NCBI RefSeq assembly: GCF_002865645.1
Contig: NW_020194644.1
Coordinates: 821,289 to 885,288 of the forward strand
Reading direction: 5' to 3'
DNA from: Hyaloscypha bicolor E
Lineage: Eukaryota; Ascomycota; Leotiomycetes; Helotiales; Hyaloscyphaceae
Length of the DNA stretch: 64,000 bases
Program-made: the position numbers and the translations under genes
Notes under the pieces: model-generated
The model's database searches: none
The model's input: only the letters and a program-made list of their open reading frames with translations
What the model was told of the DNA's origin: nothing
Part shown: positions 61,207-64,000 of the stretch, one piece after another
Layout: every line of letters begins with the position of its first letter
How positions within the stretch are numbered: position 1 is the stretch's first letter

Positions 61207-62872
61207 GTATATGGAGCTTATAAAGGCATATAGAGCTTATGGCATATAGAGCCTGCGATACGAAGGGCATACGAAGGGCGTACGAGAGCTTAGGCTCTTG
61301 GGAACAAGAGCCCAGAAAGGGAGGCAATATAATACATATATTAATAGCGAGCGTCCAGCTGGATTTGGTAGCCTAATTAGGCTAGTGCTTATGTGGGATC
61401 GCACTCCCTAATTGGGACTAGTGCTTCCGTATATCCAGCGGAATACTAGATTCTATATATAGAGGTATGCGAGCTTGGGAAATTGGCATTAATTAGTTTA
61501 TTACTAAGAACCAGTTCTTGGAATCAATTATACTTCCACGCTTTATTCCATACTTTACCCTATATTCCACCCCTTACCTTGACTACTTGCGTAGCACCCT
61601 GCTATATTGTGCGCCTCACATTATAGAAAACGGATTTTATACTAATTTCACTAAGTTAAGGCTTAGATCTATTAGAATTAACTAGTTAATAATTACTATT
61701 AGGAAAATAGAAAGGCCTAGAGCAAAGTATATAAAGAAATAGTAGTAGAACTAATAGACAAATAGCCTTATAGGACTAAATATAAGAAATATTATACTGA
61801 CTTTAATATGGTTAGAATAGTAGTAATTAATAGGCAATAATAACTGCTAGTAATAATATATACTTGCTTGGGTACTATTAGGCAGTAGCTCAAGTAATCT
61901 GGCTAAGCCGAGGGTGACCCGAGTATGGTTAGTACCTGAGTAGAAGCGGCCATACTTACTAATCGAATATGGGATAAAGATTAAAGGATTAGAGTTAGAT
62001 TATTAAAAAAGTTATAATCCAAAACAATATTTCTAATTATCTTCGAGGCCAGAGTAGGAGATTAAGGGTTCTCGGCTTCGAGCGTATCTCAGCTATAGCG
62101 AGGCCGATAGCAGTATACGTGGGTGGGTCTAGGTGAGAGGCATAGACAGCGTATAATAGAGAGGCCCGAGCGAGCAGTCGAGCAGCTAGAGGACGGAGCG
62201 TTATGCTATGTAAAAGCGGCGGCTAGCCCGTAGACGCACCTTACCCGAAGCAGCCAGCTTAAACCCGGGAGGGCAAACACCACACCTGAAATTACTGTTC
62301 GGTAAATTGTGAGCTGAGTTGCTTGTCACGTGTTTATAATAAGAGGGATCCAAAATTAGCTCGGCAGAAAACCCTACGGGGGGAGTAGAAACGAATTCCA
62401 AGGCAAAGTTCGGTAAGGAAACTGTAGCCAGGGCACACTGAAGGCCAGAACTCTCGGCTCAGGCTCTGCTTGGGCATCTTTAGCCTCAGCTCAAGTCAAA
62501 GCAGCTGCTACTCACTAAAACGGAACCAGCGAAAATGAGATTAGAGTCTGGCTTTGGTGGTACTTCATGTGAAAAACGTAGCCCACAGCGAGTGACATGT
62601 GAATACCCATTTTCTGGGGAACACCCCTGCTTGCCGAGGGCAAGCAGCACCAACCAACTTTCCGCGCATCACCACCACAGCACAACGTAACGACAACATT
62701 ACACCAAGAGTCAATCATCCTGAAACTCACTCAGCACAAGGTCTTCACGACGACATGGCCCTTCCCTTGGAATCCCGCAGATGAGGCCCACAACGCAGCT
62801 CTCCGAAGCATGACCTGAAGCTCCCAACATTCCCCGCGCCCCCCGACTCGACCCTCGACATCGAGTCTAACA
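61207..62872. other. Intergenic / promoter region of the ABC transporter
   Basis: 61207-61640 is lightly mutated and may be another LTR fragment: it has a TATATATAGAGG box, a C/T-rich tail and ends in CCTCACA near 61620. 61640-62040 is mildly AT-rich. From 62040 composition is normal. Short frames at 62201-62784 have no domain. The last 400 bp is the likely promoter and 5' UTR of the gene starting at 62873. Confidence 0.45.
62634..62639 (+). promoter_or_regulatory. CCGAGG motif (FarA/FarB-type site), 234 bp upstream of the ABC gene
   Basis: CCGAGG is the reverse complement of CCTCGG, the core bound by the FarA/FarB fatty-acid regulators that induce peroxisomal genes in Aspergillus nidulans. 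One copy lies in the proximal promoter of a predicted peroxisomal fatty-acyl transporter. A single hexamer can occur by chance. Confidence 0.3.
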
Positions 62873-64000
62873 ATGGCAGCACAGTCGAAGCTGCGTCTCC
62901 TCCCTCCAGACCGAACCCTGAAGAGTCTTGTCAACTCCCTCACAGCTCACTACCTCGCACACCGCACCGCCATCTCCCGAACCGTCTACCTGACCCTCTT
63001 CTTCGCCCTCCTAAACCGCATCCGTTCCGCCATCTCCGAACAAAAGGCCTCTGCACTGCGGCAAGCAGCTGCCAGACAACGAGGGTCTACATCTCTCTCC
63101 CACAGTCATGGCGGGAAGAAGCCGAAGGTTGAGCTCAACCGGGAGTTCTTCAAGAATCTCTTTAGGTTGCTCAAGATATGCATACCAGGTTGGAGAAGCA
63201 AGGAGTTGCGACTGTTGATCAGCCATAGCGTGTTCTTGGTTATTAGGACCCTAATTAGTCTGAAGGTTGCAGCGATGGATGGGCAGCTTGTAAGTAGTTT
63301 GGTCAGAGGGCGCGGGAGAGACTTTTTGATCGGGATTGTCTGGTGGATGGCTATTGCAGTGCCGGCGACTTTTACGAATTCAATGGTAAGAAGATCTTGG
63401 TTAGAGACTGGGGTGTATGCTAATGCGGTGGATTGGCAGCTTTCGTACCATCAATGTCAACTTTCTCTCCAATACCGAACACGATTGACGAATTACATAC
63501 ACGATAAATACCTCTCGAACATGACCTTCTACTCCCTGTCTGCGCTGGATGATCGGATAAAGAATGCGGACCAGTTGGTCACGGTCGACGTATCGAAATT
63601 TGCGAACAGTCTAGCGGAATTATATGGGAATCTGGCGAAACCTACATTAGATATGTTGATTTATAACTACTCTCTTTCCAAGAGCGTTGGTGGCGAAGGT
63701 CAGAATATTACCTCTCTTGGTAAGGACACATACTGATTTGTTTTAGGCCTTTTCTTCATGTCACTACTGGTGCAATTATCAGCGAACGTTATGCGAGCGT
63801 TGACTCCTCCATTCGGGAAATACGTTGCAGACGAAGCACGATTAGAAGGCGAATTCCGGTTTGAACATTCAAGATTAATAGACTATAGCGAAGAAATTGC
63901 TTTGTACAATGGACACGAAGCGGAAAAGGATACGTTGGATAAAGGATACTTCACATTGATCAAGCACGTCAATTGTAAGTGGAGTTATCTCTGGCCGTTT
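62873..64000 (+). CDS. Peroxisomal ABC transporter, ABCD/PXA family (5' part)
   Basis: Start ATG at 62873 (ctaacaATGG). Exons are 62873-63385, 63440-63698 and 63747-63974; the next intron opens at 63975 (GTAAGT) and the gene leaves the window. Introns are 54 nt (63386-63439) and 48 nt (63699-63746, donor GTCAGA). The encoded part is the N-terminal transmembrane domain of an ABCD half-transporter (ABC_membrane_2, PF06472 type): [20 protein letters not shown], the GWRSKE block, [17 protein letters not shown], a [15 protein letters not shown] helix, then [35 protein letters not shown] and [17 protein letters not shown]. The EAA-like motif [15 protein letters not shown] precedes the break. ATP-binding motifs lie outside the window. 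The family imports very-long-chain or long-chain acyl-CoA into peroxisomes; yeast homologues are Pxa1 and Pxa2, and I cannot say which this is. Confidence 0.93.

Noticed and set aside
48151..61211. Matching target-site duplication for the 13-kb Gypsy element
   Set aside because: The outer flanks are TATTA and GTATA, which do not match and are not explained by a simple RIP change.

Overview
The window looks like nuclear DNA of a filamentous ascomycete (Pezizomycotina). Short GT-AG introns with CTGAC/CTAAC branch sites, a HET-domain gene, a NACHT-ankyrin gene and a peroxisomal ABCD-type transporter all point that way. Ordinary-composition gene islands alternate with very AT-rich blocks full of TAA/TAG-interrupted retroelement remnants. 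That is the signature of RIP (repeat-induced point mutation, C to T at CpA). No tRNA, rRNA or CRISPR array was recognised.

Layout: (1) 0.45-2.84 kb, a two-exon HET-domain gene on the minus strand. (2) 3.3-21.7 kb, a RIP-degraded block. It holds a plus-strand Ty3/Gypsy relic (protease and reverse transcriptase), a DUF3435-type relic with a 9-bp minisatellite that appears to interrupt the Gypsy RT, a complete LTR-gag-LTR non-autonomous element with perfect target-site duplications, and a further gag-like relic. (3) 21.7-35.6 kb, a gene island. It has a five-exon NLR (NACHT-ankyrin) whose P-loop lies on a 25-nt microexon, a broken PPR gene resembling CIA84, a RIP-damaged unrecognised gene, and a predicted OTT_1508-type nucleic-acid deaminase apparently fused to a MYND zinc finger. 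Two copies of a dispersed repeat follow. (4) 35.7-60.9 kb, a second RIP block. It contains a clean solo LTR with a 5-bp duplication and a roughly 13-kb Gypsy relic on the minus strand bounded by 301-bp direct repeats, plus several tandem repeats. (5) 61.2-64 kb, the promoter and first exons of a peroxisomal fatty-acyl ABC transporter that runs off the right edge.

The most notable theme is three genes of self/non-self or conflict type (HET, NLR, deaminase-MYND) on small islands between transposon graveyards. The NLR carries near-identical ankyrin repeats. It looks non-functional if read without introns but is rescued by a GC-AG intron and a microexon. A functional link between these genes is inference from proximity only. 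All gene models are by eye; splice sites were chosen by consensus and frame, without transcripts.
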